From assembly GCA_023407175.1 (NCBI GenBank), contig JAEYMU010000053.1:496001-560000 (forward strand): a stretch of DNA of 64,000 bases. Reading direction: 5' to 3'. Both the position numbers and the translations under genes were made by a program. The notes beneath the pieces were generated by a model. That model worked only from the letters and a program-made list of their open reading frames with translations, made no database searches and was not told the DNA's origin. The DNA is from Bacillota bacterium. GTDB taxonomy: Bacteria; Bacillota_A; Clostridia; Lachnospirales; Lachnospiraceae. Shown here piece by piece: positions 42,313 to 52,320 of this stretch. Positions within the stretch are counted from its first letter, which is position 1; each line of letters begins with the position of its first letter.

Positions 42313-43374
42313 CTATTGTACATTCAGATAGACGTCCTCTCTTGTATGAAAACCACTGTCTACAATGACCTTGTCCATATTATCCACCGTTACGGGAATG
42401 CAGTCCAGCTTATAATAAGGAATCTGATTGGTTCCGTCATCAATGGTTTCCTGCACATAATAATCCAGATTCTGTGCAGCATCCATAATGTCCTTTCCAT
42501 GTCCCAGCGCCACTGACAGATATGCCGCCGCCTTGGCCAGGTCCTCTACCTGCTTGAAAACTGTCATGGTCTGTGTCCCTTCCACGATACGCTGGCAGGC
42601 GGAAAGCTCAGCATCCTGACCGACAATACATACCTTCCCGGCCATTCTGTTTTCCGACAGCACCTGAAAGACCTCGCTGGCCAAGTCATCATTTCCGCAC
42701 ATGATTCCCTTGACATCAGGGTATTCTGCCAATGCCTCATCCACATATTTGGAGGCCAATTCTGCATTCCAGTTATCACAGGAGTTCTTATATACTATCT
42801 TTAGCTTACTCTTTTCAATCAGCTTATTGAAGCCGCGTTCAATCATACTGACATTATTATCGCTCTCCGGCCCGCCGATCATATAAATATCTCCACCCTC
42901 CGGCAAGGCATCAATAAGCGCCTGGGCCATGTCCATGCCCACCTGCTCATTGTCAAAGGAAATATACAGGTCGGTGTCCGCATTCTGAATCAGCCGGTCG
43001 TAGGATACAATCTTAATTCCCGCATCCTTCGCCTCCTTAATCACATCCCTCAGTGTGTTCCCATCCGTTGCAACTATCACAATAACATCCATTTTTTTCT
43101 TGATAAAATATTTAATCTGGGATATCTGTGTCTCGATATCACCGTTGGCCACCTGAACATTGACCTCAGCACCTAATTGCTTGGCTGTCATCACAAAAGC
43201 GTCCCTGTCCCGTACCCAGCGCTCAATTACAAAGGAATCAAAGCTAAAGCCGATTTGAAGCGCTGCCTCCTCTTCCTTATCCGTATTTTCCTTTTGATTA
43301 TTACTGCTGCACCCGCTGCAGGACATCATAAGAATCAAGACAATCAGAAAACAACCTATGATTTTTTTCCTCAT
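42313..43374 (-). CDS. Sugar-binding lipoprotein of an ABC importer
   Basis: 353 residues: signal peptide and lipobox (SCSGCSSN), then a periplasmic-binding-protein fold of the XylF/RbsB type (LQIGFSFDSFVIERWVRDRD, VIVIVATDGNTLRDVI, IVSYDRLIQNADTDLYISFD, IMCGNDDLASEVFQVLSEN). The YDRLI and ERW/RD patterns match xylose-type proteins, as in the binding protein at 51.2 kb. ATG 43374 is preceded by GGGAGGAAAGT. It lies 32 bp behind the YesN-type regulator gene. It may be an alternative binding protein or a second sensor input. Confidence 0.88.
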   Translation of the reverse strand: MRKKIIGCFLIVLILMMSCSGCSSNNQKENTDKEEEAALQIGFSFDSFVIERWVRDRDAFVMTAKQLGAEVNVQVANGDIETQISQIKYFIKKKMDVIVIVATDGNTLRDVIKEAKDAGIKIVSYDRLIQNADTDLYISFDNEQVGMDMAQALIDALPEGGDIYMIGGPESDNNVSMIERGFNKLIEKSKLKIVYKNSCDNWNAELASKYVDEALAEYPDVKGIMCGNDDLASEVFQVLSENRMAGKVCIVGQDAELSACQRIVEGTQTMTVFKQVEDLAKAAAYLSVALGHGKDIMDAAQNLDYYVQETIDDGTNQIPYYKLDCIPVTVDNMDKVIVDSGFHTREDVYLNVQ

Positions 43375-43406
43375 ACTTTCCTCCCTTCCCATGCACTCCC
43401 GGCAAA

Positions 43407-45029
43407 TTATTCCTGTGAAGATGTTTTTTCCTCACATTTTTCCCTGTATTCACTTGGTGTAAGGTTTTCAATCTTTTTAAAAATCCTGCTGAAATAGTTC
43501 GGGTCGCTGTAGCCGGACAGGTTGCAGATTTCCTTGATACTAAGCCTTGGATCCTCCAACAGCTCCTTCGCCTTATTGATACGGATGTTCGTCAGGTAAT
43601 CGATAAAATTAACCCCGGTTTCTTCCTTAAAGCGCTTACTGAAATAATACGGATTGATATTCACCACCCGGGATACATCGTCAAGGGAGATGTCCTTTCT
43701 GTAATTTTCATTCAAAAAACCGATCGCCTTGGCAACGATACTCTCCGACTGGTTCTTCTTACGGTTGGCCATGTGCTTTGTAATATCCGCAATCTTATTC
43801 AGCCACCAATTTCTGATTTCCTCATAGGAGCTGCTATGAAGCATACTCGGAAGATAATCGTTGCGGTACAGGAAACCGTAGTTTAAGCCTCCGTTCCAGA
43901 AGGCATCCTTCTCTGCCCGCATTACAAGCTCCAATACCTTAAGACGGATGCTGTCCATATAGTCCGAATAGTTTTCCACCATCCAGTCAAAGAAAACAGT
44001 CGCCTGCTCCATGGCTCCGTTCATATCCCCCTTTAATACCATTTGGAAGATAAGCTGTTCATTATCCTCAGGATATTCTCCCTCATATTCACCCCGGATC
44101 GGCATATCCCCCACATGAACGACTCTGCCGTCTCCCTCCTGTAAGGCCCGGTAAGCCTCCTGATAGGACAAATTCAATTGGTCGATGTGATATTTATGCC
44201 CTATCCCGATCCGGAATTTGGCATCAATCTGTTCCTCTAAGGCATGCAGCAGCTTCCTTGCCTGAGTGATTGCCTGAATTCTCTCCTCATATTCTACACC
44301 GTCATCGTTTACATCCGGTACCATGACAATCACCTTGTTTGCCATAACCGCTCCGACCAGGCAGGGGAAATAATCCTTAACAATATGACGAAGCACGGGA
44401 TAGAATTTCTGGGAGCGCATACTCATACCCACCGGATTGGTAAGCACCCCGTTCTCATAGCTTTCACCAAATTGTATCAATATGACATGGGCAAACTCCT
44501 CATCGATTTCCAGCAGCTCCTTATAATTATAATAGGCGCTCTCTGCTCCTCCGCCCTGCAGCATCAGGTAATTGATAAAGCCGCTTTCCATCATGGGCAC
44601 CACCGTCTCAAGCTTTTCCCTGATCTTAAGGTTTGCCATATGGTTCTTTCGCTCACTGTCTACCTGTGACATGGCTGCCCTTAATACCTTTAAGAAATTG
44701 TCCTTGTTCACGGGCTTGGTCAGAAAATCAAAAACCCCTATTTCAATGGAATCCTTTGCATAGTCAAATTTGTTATAGGCTGTAATTACGATAAATAAAA
44801 CTGTTTTGTCGATACTTCGGATTTTCTGCATTGCCTCTATACCGTTCATTCCCGGCATCTGGATGTCCATAAATACAATATCCGGCCGGACGCTTTCGGC
44901 CATATCGACAACAGCCCGTCCTGTTTTTGCCGTATAGATTTCACATTCATTCCCGCAGTTTTTTTGTATCATCGACTGCAGCGAATACAGCATGATGCCT
45001 TCATCGTCAGCGATCAGAATTCGGTACAT
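43407..45029 (-). CDS. YesN-type response regulator (receiver plus AraC domain)
   Basis: 540 residues. Receiver at 1-120 (ILIADDEGIML, phospho-Asp in IVFMDIQMPGMNG, Lys in FLTKPVN), a middle region of about 280 residues, and an AraC DNA-binding domain at the end (VSRVVNINPYYFSKRFKEET, ICNLSGYSDPNYFSRIFKK). It is phosphorylated by the YesM-type kinase, whose 3' end it overlaps by 23 bp. Regulators of this type switch on sugar-uptake operons, here most likely the ABC operon upstream. Confidence 0.94.
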   Translation of the reverse strand: MYRILIADDEGIMLYSLQSMIQKNCGNECEIYTAKTGRAVVDMAESVRPDIVFMDIQMPGMNGIEAMQKIRSIDKTVLFIVITAYNKFDYAKDSIEIGVFDFLTKPVNKDNFLKVLRAAMSQVDSERKNHMANLKIREKLETVVPMMESGFINYLMLQGGGAESAYYNYKELLEIDEEFAHVILIQFGESYENGVLTNPVGMSMRSQKFYPVLRHIVKDYFPCLVGAVMANKVIVMVPDVNDDGVEYEERIQAITQARKLLHALEEQIDAKFRIGIGHKYHIDQLNLSYQEAYRALQEGDGRVVHVGDMPIRGEYEGEYPEDNEQLIFQMVLKGDMNGAMEQATVFFDWMVENYSDYMDSIRLKVLELVMRAEKDAFWNGGLNYGFLYRNDYLPSMLHSSSYEEIRNWWLNKIADITKHMANRKKNQSESIVAKAIGFLNENYRKDISLDDVSRVVNINPYYFSKRFKEETGVNFIDYLTNIRINKAKELLEDPRLSIKEICNLSGYSDPNYFSRIFKKIENLTPSEYREKCEEKTSSQE

Positions 45030-46533
45030 AGCTAGCCCCTTTCTGTCTGTTGTGCCCTTGCTTTGGAATGACTATTCTGATTTCGGTTCCTAAATCCCTT
45101 CCCTCACTGTGTATGGTCAGCAAATCCTCCCTGCCATAATACAGCCTTAGCCTGCTCATTACATTCGTCAGTCCAATCCCGGTTGAATCGGTATCCACAG
45201 CAGAGGTGCTGCTGTCACCCGATAATATTTCCTTTATTTTCTCCTGGGTCATTCCTGCGCCGTTATCACTGATACTGATTAGCAGATCATCCTTCCATTC
45301 CTCAACCTTCAGATGGATTTCTCCGTCACAGCCGATGTCCCGTATTCCATGCTTTACCGCATTTTCAACAATCGGCTGAAGTATCATGCTCGGAACCAGT
45401 ACCTCCTCAATATCTCCTGATATCTCCTTAGAAAACCGTATATCTCCGGTCAGACGTACATTCAGGATATAGATATAGTTATCTACGGACTCAATTTCCT
45501 CGCTTAGAGTCGCATCCTGCTCCATTTTTTTGACATTGTACCGGAAGAAATCCGCCATTTTTTCAAGGAATAAACCAGTCCGGTCCGCCTCCTCCAGCAT
45601 TGACAGCTGTACACCCGCATTCAACGAATTAAACAAGAAATGGGGGTTGATCTGGGCCTGGAGATATTTCAGCTGGGCATCCTTCAGATGGTTTTCCATC
45701 ATAAGCTGCTTCTCCTTCAGTCTCTGTTCATTTTCCATGTCCTCTTTAATCCGTTCAATATAGCTTTTGATATTTTTCAGCATAGTATTAAAGGTGCTTG
45801 CCAGTATTCCTACCTCGTCCTTTGACTTTGGTGTAATAAAGCCGGTATCAAAATTGCCGTGCGCCACCTCATTGGCATTATGGGCCAGCTGGACGAGGGG
45901 TCCTATCATATTGCGCAGGATGATTAACAATAAGCAAAGACTGATACCTACAATACTGATCATGATAATCAGGCTAAAGGCCTCCGTATACCGGAGGGAC
46001 ACGATCAACAATTTATAATTGGCCGAATTTTGCTTCAGCTGCTCCGCACTCAAATTGCTGATATAGGAATTGATATAATGGTTAATTTCTTTCGTTTCCT
46101 CATAGGAGGTTTTATATTTTACGACATTACGGCCACGCTTCTCCTTGACAGTTTCATCAGTCAGAGTCAGATAGGTTTCCGACATGCTCTTAATGTTCTT
46201 CTCAAGCATCAGCAGCTCATCATCCGTAACATTATCGTTTAGGCTGTCAATCAGGTTCCTGTATTCCTGCTCGCTTTTATAATAGCTGACTAAGGATGTA
46301 GCGCTTTTGGTAATCAGGTATTCATGCACATTGGACTGAACCTCCTTCAGCTTTTCCGACAGCTCATTGGATACAATATTGGAAGAATATACGGTATCCA
46401 CCCTTCGCAGAGACCGGTTAATATAGGCATTTACACCGATATTGGTTATGAACAGAATACCGGTAATCAGAAGAAAGATTGAAATCAGCTTCGCGCTGAT
46501 GGAACGTCCGAATTTTCTTATCAAATACTTCAT
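45007..46533 (-). CDS. YesM/LytS-type sensor histidine kinase
   Basis: 508 residues. Transmembrane helices at about 14-35 and 190-210 flank an extracellular helical domain; then a HAMP domain (HNANEVAHGNFDTGF), a coiled coil, the His_kinase motif with the phospho-His in NPHFLFNSLN and an HATPase (VENAVKHGIRD, ISDNGAGM, GIGLTNVMSRL). I chose ATG 46533, with GGGGGTATAAGG before it. Two hairpins stand between this gene and the binding-protein gene in front. The extracellular part probably meets the tethered binding protein. Confidence 0.93.
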   Translation of the reverse strand: MKYLIRKFGRSISAKLISIFLLITGILFITNIGVNAYINRSLRRVDTVYSSNIVSNELSEKLKEVQSNVHEYLITKSATSLVSYYKSEQEYRNLIDSLNDNVTDDELLMLEKNIKSMSETYLTLTDETVKEKRGRNVVKYKTSYEETKEINHYINSYISNLSAEQLKQNSANYKLLIVSLRYTEAFSLIIMISIVGISLCLLLIILRNMIGPLVQLAHNANEVAHGNFDTGFITPKSKDEVGILASTFNTMLKNIKSYIERIKEDMENEQRLKEKQLMMENHLKDAQLKYLQAQINPHFLFNSLNAGVQLSMLEEADRTGLFLEKMADFFRYNVKKMEQDATLSEEIESVDNYIYILNVRLTGDIRFSKEISGDIEEVLVPSMILQPIVENAVKHGIRDIGCDGEIHLKVEEWKDDLLISISDNGAGMTQEKIKEILSGDSSTSAVDTDSTGIGLTNVMSRLRLYYGREDLLTIHSEGRDLGTEIRIVIPKQGHNRQKGASYVPNSDR

Positions 46534-46548
46534 CCTTATACCCCCGCA

Positions 46549-46612
46549 TATCACAAGCTTTGCTTGTGATACTGCTTCAATAAATAGTGTGAAAGCGGTT
46601 TACTTTCACACT
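46549..46612 (-). promoter_or_regulatory. Two perfect hairpins before the YesM-type kinase
   Basis: TATCACAAGC with its complement around TTT (46549-46571) and AGTGTGAAAG with its complement around a 7-base loop (46586-46612). Both stems are 10 bp and perfect and fill most of the 105-bp gap behind the tethered binding-protein gene. No U-tract follows, so they may tune translation or RNA stability in the operon. Confidence 0.5.
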
Positions 46613-46638
46613 TCAGCCTCCATGTCGGTTCTTATTCC

Positions 46639-47664
46639 TTACTTGTCTATTGCACCGGACTGGTCCTTCAGTTCAGAGTCCACATTGTCCTCATTAATGA
46701 TGTGTAAATCTGCATTGAAATAATTGCTGACATACCCCATCTCTTCATATTCCTTCAAAGCTTGTACACATTGCACCCCCAGCTGCTTCGTATCCATGGT
46801 GACGGTCAGGGCCGCCAGCTTCTTGCTGATTGCCTCAAGAATAATATCAGAGGAATAGGAGCCGATGATGGTTACCGTTCCTACCTTATTATAATCAACG
46901 ATGGCCTGACAGGCGCATTCCGTATCCACTTCCTCCATACAAACTAAAATATCCGGAAGATTCTCGGTCTCGATAAAGATGTCCCGGATTGCTTCTTCGG
47001 AATCAAATTCACTGTCGTTGGCGATAAAATAGGGCTGGATATTAATACTGTTCTCCCCCAGGTTCTCATTCAAGGTCTTTTTAATTTGGCTAAACACCAC
47101 ATCATTCGTCGATTTGGACTCGGAGGAATGAAAAAGAATATAGATGTTTTTCGTAGCCTCCGTAATCTGTCCCAGGATCTGCTCACCATAATCAAGCCCA
47201 AGCTCATAGGAGTTAATACCGACAAAGCTTATCCGGCTGGTATCTGATTCATCCTTTAAGACAGTAACTACCGGAATCCCTTCCTTGTCCGCCTCATCGA
47301 TCAGCTTCGCCACCTCCTCGGAGCCGTCCGGACATAGAATAATACCATCCACCTTCGAGGCAATACTGATTCTTAGATAATCCTCCAGGGTATATTCCTC
47401 CGGCAGATCATCACCAATCTGCTCCAGGTAGATATCATTCTTCTCTGCCTCCTGCCTGGCGCTTTGATATACCCCTTGCCAGAAGGCAGTGGTCATATCC
47501 TCGGAAATCAGTACATAATGCTTTGTATAAACATTAGCCTCCGAGGTATCTTCACCCTTCCAGACGGGCAGATTATTCTTGATAAACAGAATCAATAATA
47601 CTGTAATTACCAGCATAATGAACGGGATACCGATTCTGTAGAGTTTTTTCTTCAATTTTCTCAA
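46639..47664 (-). CDS. Membrane-tethered sugar-binding sensor protein (XylFII-like)
   Basis: 341 residues. One N-terminal helix (IGIPFIMLVITVLLILFI) without a lipobox or cleavage site anchors a periplasmic-binding fold (YVLISEDMTTAFWQGVYQSA, VDGIILCPDGSEEVAKLIDE, GIPVVTVLKDESDT, LPDILVCMEEVDTECACQAI). The layout (tethered binding protein, YesM/LytS kinase, YesN regulator) equals the XylFII-LytS-YesN xylose sensor described in solventogenic Clostridium. By analogy it would bind the sugar and signal to the kinase. Sugar specificity is not proven. Confidence 0.82.
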   Translation of the reverse strand: MRKLKKKLYRIGIPFIMLVITVLLILFIKNNLPVWKGEDTSEANVYTKHYVLISEDMTTAFWQGVYQSARQEAEKNDIYLEQIGDDLPEEYTLEDYLRISIASKVDGIILCPDGSEEVAKLIDEADKEGIPVVTVLKDESDTSRISFVGINSYELGLDYGEQILGQITEATKNIYILFHSSESKSTNDVVFSQIKKTLNENLGENSINIQPYFIANDSEFDSEEAIRDIFIETENLPDILVCMEEVDTECACQAIVDYNKVGTVTIIGSYSSDIILEAISKKLAALTVTMDTKQLGVQCVQALKEYEEMGYVSNYFNADLHIINEDNVDSELKDQSGAIDK

Positions 47665-47737
47665 CCTCTCTGCTTGCAGCGTGCTTTACCTGTGATTAGT
47701 ATAACATTTTCCAAATAAAAACAAAAGATCACGCCAC

Positions 47738-47778
47738 AAAAGCGATGCAAGGTCTAAATCACCTGTTGCACCGCTTTT
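47738..47778 (-). terminator. Likely terminator after the ABC importer operon
   Basis: AAAAGCG and TGCAA segments with their complements form a long imperfect stem (47738-47778) right behind the small membrane protein gene. The T-run is part of the stem, so strength is uncertain. It would separate the importer genes from the sensor genes. Confidence 0.6.
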
Positions 47779-47782
47779 CCAG

Positions 47783-48085
47783 CTATTTTACTTCTTCTAT
47801 CTTAGTATCTGAAAGCTTTGAATCCCTAAATTCCTTTCGCATTCGTCTTGTTGCATACCAGGCTACCCAGAAGGCGCCTGCAACCAATGCGAAGGTTAAT
47901 GTGATGGCAACCGGGTATGACATGGTGTCATCACCGGCCAGCCGGTTACTTAGGATACAGTAGCCCATATATCCGATATAAAGTGCCACCAGATAATATA
48001 TGACCGCCTTTTGTCCTGCGGCGCGGCGTCTTGCATCATCATATTCCGCTCCGTCTTCCCTGCAAAAGAATCTATTAAAATTCAT
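47783..48085 (-). CDS. Small membrane protein in the sugar-import operon
   Basis: About 100 residues with a polar start (MNFNRFFCREDGAEYDDARRR), two hydrophobic helices (AVIYYLVALYIGYMGYCIL and VAITLTFALVAGAFWVAWYA) and a charged end. Not recognised. GAGGAGG lies nine to ten bases before ATG 48085, and the gene follows the permease by 25 bp, so it is probably translated with it. It may be a helper subunit of the importer; that is a guess. Confidence 0.7.
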   Translation of the reverse strand: MNFNRFFCREDGAEYDDARRRAAGQKAVIYYLVALYIGYMGYCILSNRLAGDDTMSYPVAITLTFALVAGAFWVAWYATRRMRKEFRDSKLSDTKIEEVK

Positions 48086-48110
48086 AGCTGCCAGCCTCCT
48101 CTTTCTATTA

Positions 48111-49280
48111 TTATGCCTTGGACATATTCTTATTATTGAATTTAATATCAAAAATAACCGCAAACAAAAGTACTCCGCCCTTAACAACATATTGCCAGTT
48201 GGAATTCAAGCCATAGATGGACATTCCCTGGTTAATGATACCCATAAGAATCGCACCGATGACTGCACCGCCTACGGTACCGGAACCGCCATATGCACTT
48301 GCGCCGCCGATAAAGCAGGAGCCGATGGCATCCATCTCGTACTGGTTACCGCTGTCACCGTTAACCGAGCCGATACGTGCCGCACTAAGGAGTCCGCAAA
48401 GGCCGGCCAGGAAGGCTACCTGTGTGTAGGCTACAAAGAATATCTTATCCGTATTAATACCGGAAAGCTTGGTTGCCTTTTCATTTCCTCCGATGGCGTA
48501 AAAATAACGTCCGAACACTGTTTTATTAGTGATATAAGCATAGACAAACACAACCAGTAATACCCATAAAAGCATGATGGAAATTCCCTTGTAGCTGGAG
48601 AGCTTCCAGGCATAGGCTATGATACAGGCGCTTATCACAGCAACCTTGATATAGCAGGTCAGCGGATTTTCAACCTTATAGCCCTTCTTTTTCTTCTTGG
48701 CATTGCTGATTACAGTAACTGCAATATAGACTACCACCGCAGCAACGCCGACGATGATTGCAGAATATTTTACCTTGCCGTCATCCAATCCCGGAATTTT
48801 CAGATAGGAGGTAAAGGTGTCCAGAAAAAGCTGGTTTTTAATTGCAATTGTCTTACTGTCAAGGATGACACGCCCGATTCCCCGAAAGATAAACATACCT
48901 GCCAGGGTCGTTATAAAGGGGGGTATTCTCGAATATCCGACCCAGTAGCCCTGCCACACGCCAATCAGCACGGAGAGTGCCAAGCCCAGCACGATAACCA
49001 CGATCGCATTTAAGTCGGTGGTATTTAACAGCCTGGCTGCAAATGCACCAATCAAACATACGATTGCTCCCACCGACAAGTCGATATTACCGCCGGTAAG
49101 GATACATAAGAGCATACCGCAGGCCAGGATAACTACATATGCATTTTGCAGCAGCAGGTTGGAAAGATTCTGCGCATAAAGCATTTTACCGCCGGTAAGA
49201 AAATTAAATAACAAGAATACAATGACCAATACAATTACCATTGTATATTTCACGAGAAAGCTTTTTGCCTTGACATTCAT
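48111..49280 (-). CDS. ABC sugar permease, CUT2/xylose type
   Basis: 389 residues, about ten transmembrane helices of the BPD_transp_2 family. The EAA-like region of CUT2 permeases is seen ([20 protein letters not shown]) and the N-terminal [20 protein letters not shown]. It is one channel subunit of the importer. The SD AGGAGG and start overlap the end of the ATPase gene (ATGA overlap of 4 bp). The family length and the long central loop match XylH. Confidence 0.93.
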   Translation of the reverse strand: MNVKAKSFLVKYTMVIVLVIVFLLFNFLTGGKMLYAQNLSNLLLQNAYVVILACGMLLCILTGGNIDLSVGAIVCLIGAFAARLLNTTDLNAIVVIVLGLALSVLIGVWQGYWVGYSRIPPFITTLAGMFIFRGIGRVILDSKTIAIKNQLFLDTFTSYLKIPGLDDGKVKYSAIIVGVAAVVVYIAVTVISNAKKKKKGYKVENPLTCYIKVAVISACIIAYAWKLSSYKGISIMLLWVLLVVFVYAYITNKTVFGRYFYAIGGNEKATKLSGINTDKIFFVAYTQVAFLAGLCGLLSAARIGSVNGDSGNQYEMDAIGSCFIGGASAYGGSGTVGGAVIGAILMGIINQGMSIYGLNSNWQYVVKGGVLLFAVIFDIKFNNKNMSKA

Positions 49281-50833
49281 ACTGACATGACCTCCTGATT
49301 CTTTTTATCATTTTGCAATATACAGGACATGATTGACTCCTGGGTTGCTTCACTTGCCTTCATCTCTCCGGCGATTCTTCCTTCATTCATGATGTAAATC
49401 CGGTCGCACATACCCAGAAGCTCCGGCATCTCGGAGGATATCATGATTACGCTCTTTCCCGCTAAAACCAACTGATTCATAATGCAATAAATCTCATATT
49501 TTGCACCGACATCAATACCGCGGGTGGGTTCATCCAGGATCAGGATATCCGGATCGGCAAACATCCATTTTGACAGCAGTACCTTCTGCTGGTTTCCACC
49601 GGATAGATTACCGACCTTCTGCTCTATACTGCTGCATTTGGTATTCAGTTTTTTGCGATATTCTTCAGCAACAATTCTCTCCCTGTCATGGTCAAACACC
49701 CCACGATTGCTTACCTTGGAGGTTTTGGCCAGAGTGGTGTTCAAACGGATGGATTTATCCAAAATCAATCCATTACCCTTCCGGTCCTCTGTTACATAGG
49801 CAACTCCCGCATCAATCGCCTCCTTGGTGTTACTCAAAACAGTTTCCTTACCCTGAAGGATTAAGGTCCCTGATATTTTCTGTCCGTAGCTGCGTCCAAA
49901 GATACTCATGGCCAGCTCTGTGCGGCCCGCACCCTGAAGCCCTGCAAAGCCTACAATTTCGCCTTTATTTACATGAAAATTTATCTTGTTACATATTATT
50001 TTTTCTTCGTATTTCGGATGATAAACAGTCCAGTTTTTCACCTCCAGGCCTACCTCCCTGCCTGGTTTATGCTCCCTCTTTGGAAAACGGTCCTTCATTT
50101 CACGCCCGACCATCCCCTTGATAATTCGGCTTTCATCAATATTATGTGTTGCATTTCCGATTGTTTCGATGGTGGAGCCATCCCGCAGCACGGTTATATT
50201 ATCTGCCACATAAGCAATCTCATTCAGCTTATGGGATATCATGATGGAGGTCATTCCCTGCTTTTTAAACTCCAGCAAAAGATCTAACAGCATCTTTGTA
50301 TCCTCTTCATTTAATGAAGAGGTTGGTTCATCTAAAATTAACAGCTTAACATTCTTTGAAAGGGCCTTTGCAATTTCGATCAATTGCTGTTTTCCCGTAC
50401 CGATATCCTTAATTAATGTTTCTGGAGAATCTGTCAGACCTACCTGCTTCATATGCTTTTCCGCCTGCTGGTAGGTTTCATCCCAGTTAATCCCCCATTT
50501 GCCCCTGCGTTCATTGCCAAGAAACATATTCTCGGCGATACTAAGGGAAGGGATTAATGCCAATTCCTGATGGATAATTACAATTCCTTTTTCCTCACTG
50601 TCATGCAAGGTATTAAACTTGCATTCTTCATTATCATAAAGAATTTCCCCTGAGTAGGAGCCATAAGGGTAAATACCGCTTAGGACATTCATCAGTGTGG
50701 ACTTGCCGGCTCCGTTCTCCCCAACCAGCGCATGGATTTCCCCGCGCTCTACATTCAGGTTGACATTGTCCAGAGCCTTAACTCCCGGAAACTCCTTTAC
50801 TATATTTTTCATTTTTAAAATATAATCTGCCAA
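49277..50833 (-). CDS. ABC sugar importer ATPase, two-domain (XylG-like)
   Basis: 518 residues with two ATPase domains. First: Walker [17 protein letters not shown], Walker [16 protein letters not shown]. Second: degenerate Walker [19 protein letters not shown], signature [15 protein letters not shown] and Walker [21 protein letters not shown]. This is the CUT2 pattern. The start is TTG 50833 with GGGGGG nine bases before it, fitting [21 protein letters not shown]. Between it and the first binding protein stand a mobile repeat and two hairpins. Confidence 0.93.
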   Translation of the reverse strand: MADYILKMKNIVKEFPGVKALDNVNLNVERGEIHALVGENGAGKSTLMNVLSGIYPYGSYSGEILYDNEECKFNTLHDSEEKGIVIIHQELALIPSLSIAENMFLGNERRGKWGINWDETYQQAEKHMKQVGLTDSPETLIKDIGTGKQQLIEIAKALSKNVKLLILDEPTSSLNEEDTKMLLDLLLEFKKQGMTSIMISHKLNEIAYVADNITVLRDGSTIETIGNATHNIDESRIIKGMVGREMKDRFPKREHKPGREVGLEVKNWTVYHPKYEEKIICNKINFHVNKGEIVGFAGLQGAGRTELAMSIFGRSYGQKISGTLILQGKETVLSNTKEAIDAGVAYVTEDRKGNGLILDKSIRLNTTLAKTSKVSNRGVFDHDRERIVAEEYRKKLNTKCSSIEQKVGNLSGGNQQKVLLSKWMFADPDILILDEPTRGIDVGAKYEIYCIMNQLVLAGKSVIMISSEMPELLGMCDRIYIMNEGRIAGEMKASEATQESIMSCILQNDKKNQEVMSV

Positions 50834-50852
50834 GTGCAAATTCCCCCCTTAG

Positions 50853-51000
50853 ATAATTATATTAGGTAATTGCAAAACAATATAATCTATTGAATTTCTC
50901 CGCTCCAGCGCTCCTTCCGCTTAACTTCCGCTCCGAAATTGTATATATTGTTCGAAAAGTTACTAGCTCTTACTAGCTTCGCAATTACCCATAATTATAT
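50853..51000. mobile_element. MITE-like element, copy 1, with target duplication
   Basis: The element (50863-50991) begins TAGGTAATTGC and ends CGCAATTACCC, so its ends are inverted repeats. Inside are CTCCGCTCCAGCGCTCC and TCCGCTTAACTTCCGCTCCG, both shared with copy 2. ATAATTATA stands directly outside on both sides (50853-50861, 50992-51000), a probable target duplication. No ORF. It lies between the first binding protein and the ATPase gene. Confidence 0.8.
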
Positions 51001-51017
51001 ATTTAAGAAACTGTCGC

Positions 51018-51108
51018 AGGAGGAATTTTTCCTCCTTAAATAACTGTAATATTTAAGAATATTGTATTGATACATTTTAATATGGGCGAGAGTTCTTCCC
51101 GCCCATAT
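51018..51108 (-). promoter_or_regulatory. Two hairpins between binding-protein and ATPase genes
   Basis: ATATGGGCG with CGCCCATAT (51080-51108) and AGGAGGAA with its complement (51018-51036) form 9-bp and 8-bp stems. The first, 45 bp behind the binding protein, can act as a leaky terminator or as an RNA-stabilising hairpin, giving more binding protein than ATPase. With the mobile repeat they fill this 320-bp gap. Confidence 0.5.
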
Positions 51109-51153
51109 GAAACAGTAGTCAGAAGCAGCGTCTGCTGTCCATCCTGTCAATTC

Positions 51154-52320
51154 TTATTGTGCTGCCTGAAGATATCCGTCATCACCAACGGTGTAGTAGC
51201 CGGTGTCAACTAATTTTTCCTTATAATTATCCTTGGTTACAACATCGGGTACTAACAGATAGGAAGGAATTACGCCGGTACCGTTGTCATAAGAGCTGGT
51301 ATCATATGCTGCTTCACAATCAAACTTGTCAAGCAGGGATGCATCCGGCTTATTGCCTGCAAGGATTTCCTTTGCAAGAGCTACAGTTACAACGGCCTCG
51401 TTAGCAACGGCCTTGTATACGGTCATGGACTGCTTGCCATCCAGCAGATTCTTTAAGTTGGCTACATCGCCGTCCTGTCCTGTGATAATCGGCTGATTGC
51501 TTCCTGCATAATCGGATTCAATTGCCTGGGTTACACCAAGAGCGGTAGAGTCATTGGAGCACAAAGCGATATCCAGCTGAGTTCCGTCTGCATAGTAGGA
51601 AGCCAGGATGTTTTGCATACGGTCTAAAGCATTTGCAGTATCCCAGGCTGCGGTTGCAACGGTTTCGAAATCTTTCTGGCCGGAAGGAATTTTGATGGTT
51701 CCGTTATCAATGTAAGGCTGTAATGTATCAATAGCGCCCTGATAGAAGAAGCCTGCATTGTTATCGGCAGGATCACCTGCGGTAATTTCCATGTTATAGG
51801 TTTTGTCGCCTGCATTGGCAAGATCAAGGGTATCTATAATATATTGGCCCTGTAATTTACCAACGGTGTAATTATCGAAGGATACATAATAGGAGATGGC
51901 ATCCGTATTCATAATCAGACGGTCATAGGAAATAACCGGAATGCCCTGGTCCTTTGCATCCTGCAATACGGTTGATAATGCCTCTCCGTCAATTGCAGCT
52001 ACTACCAGTAAATCAACTTTATCGGCAATCAAATTCTGAATATCATTTACCTGCTGGTCACTGTCGTTATCGGAGTATGTAAGCTCCGCTTCGTAACCCA
52101 GTGATTCGAACTGCTCCTTCAAGAAGGAACCGTCTCTGTTCCAGCGCTCCAGTGATTTTGTCGGCATGGAAATACCAACCTTAAAGGTCGAAGCATCGGA
52201 GGAATCCGGCGCCTTAGTTGCAGTATCTCCTGTGGTAGGGGTGTCCTTACCGGAGCTACATCCGATCAAAGATACTATCATCACTACTGTTAATAGAATA
52301 CCTAATAATTTTTTTCTCAT
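51154..52320 (-). CDS. ABC sugar-binding lipoprotein (XylF/ChvE-like)
   Basis: 388 residues. Signal peptide with lipobox LIGCSSG, a Thr/Ser/Asp linker, then the binding fold (STFKVGISMPTKSLERWNRD, LLVVAAIDGEALSTVL, GIPVISYDRLIMNTDAISYY, LCSNDSTALGVTQAIE, PIITGQDGDVANLKNLLDG). The ERWNRD and YDRLI positions are those that contact pentose in XylF/ChvE. First gene of the importer operon. The SD is GGAGGAGTTTAGAA. A TATAGT box with TGA extension lies at 52359-52364; I see no clear -35 box. Confidence 0.93.
   Translation of the reverse strand: MRKKLLGILLTVVMIVSLIGCSSGKDTPTTGDTATKAPDSSDASTFKVGISMPTKSLERWNRDGSFLKEQFESLGYEAELTYSDNDSDQQVNDIQNLIADKVDLLVVAAIDGEALSTVLQDAKDQGIPVISYDRLIMNTDAISYYVSFDNYTVGKLQGQYIIDTLDLANAGDKTYNMEITAGDPADNNAGFFYQGAIDTLQPYIDNGTIKIPSGQKDFETVATAAWDTANALDRMQNILASYYADGTQLDIALCSNDSTALGVTQAIESDYAGSNQPIITGQDGDVANLKNLLDGKQSMTVYKAVANEAVVTVALAKEILAGNKPDASLLDKFDCEAAYDTSSYDNGTGVIPSYLLVPDVVTKDNYKEKLVDTGYYTVGDDGYLQAAQ

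Noticed and set aside
49501..50121. 206-codon open frame opposite the sugar ATPase
   Set aside because: Antisense shadow of a conserved two-domain ATPase; no SD and no recognisable domain.
50853..51000. Insertion sequence with a transposase
   Set aside because: The element is under 150 bp with no open frame; it can only be a non-autonomous derivative.
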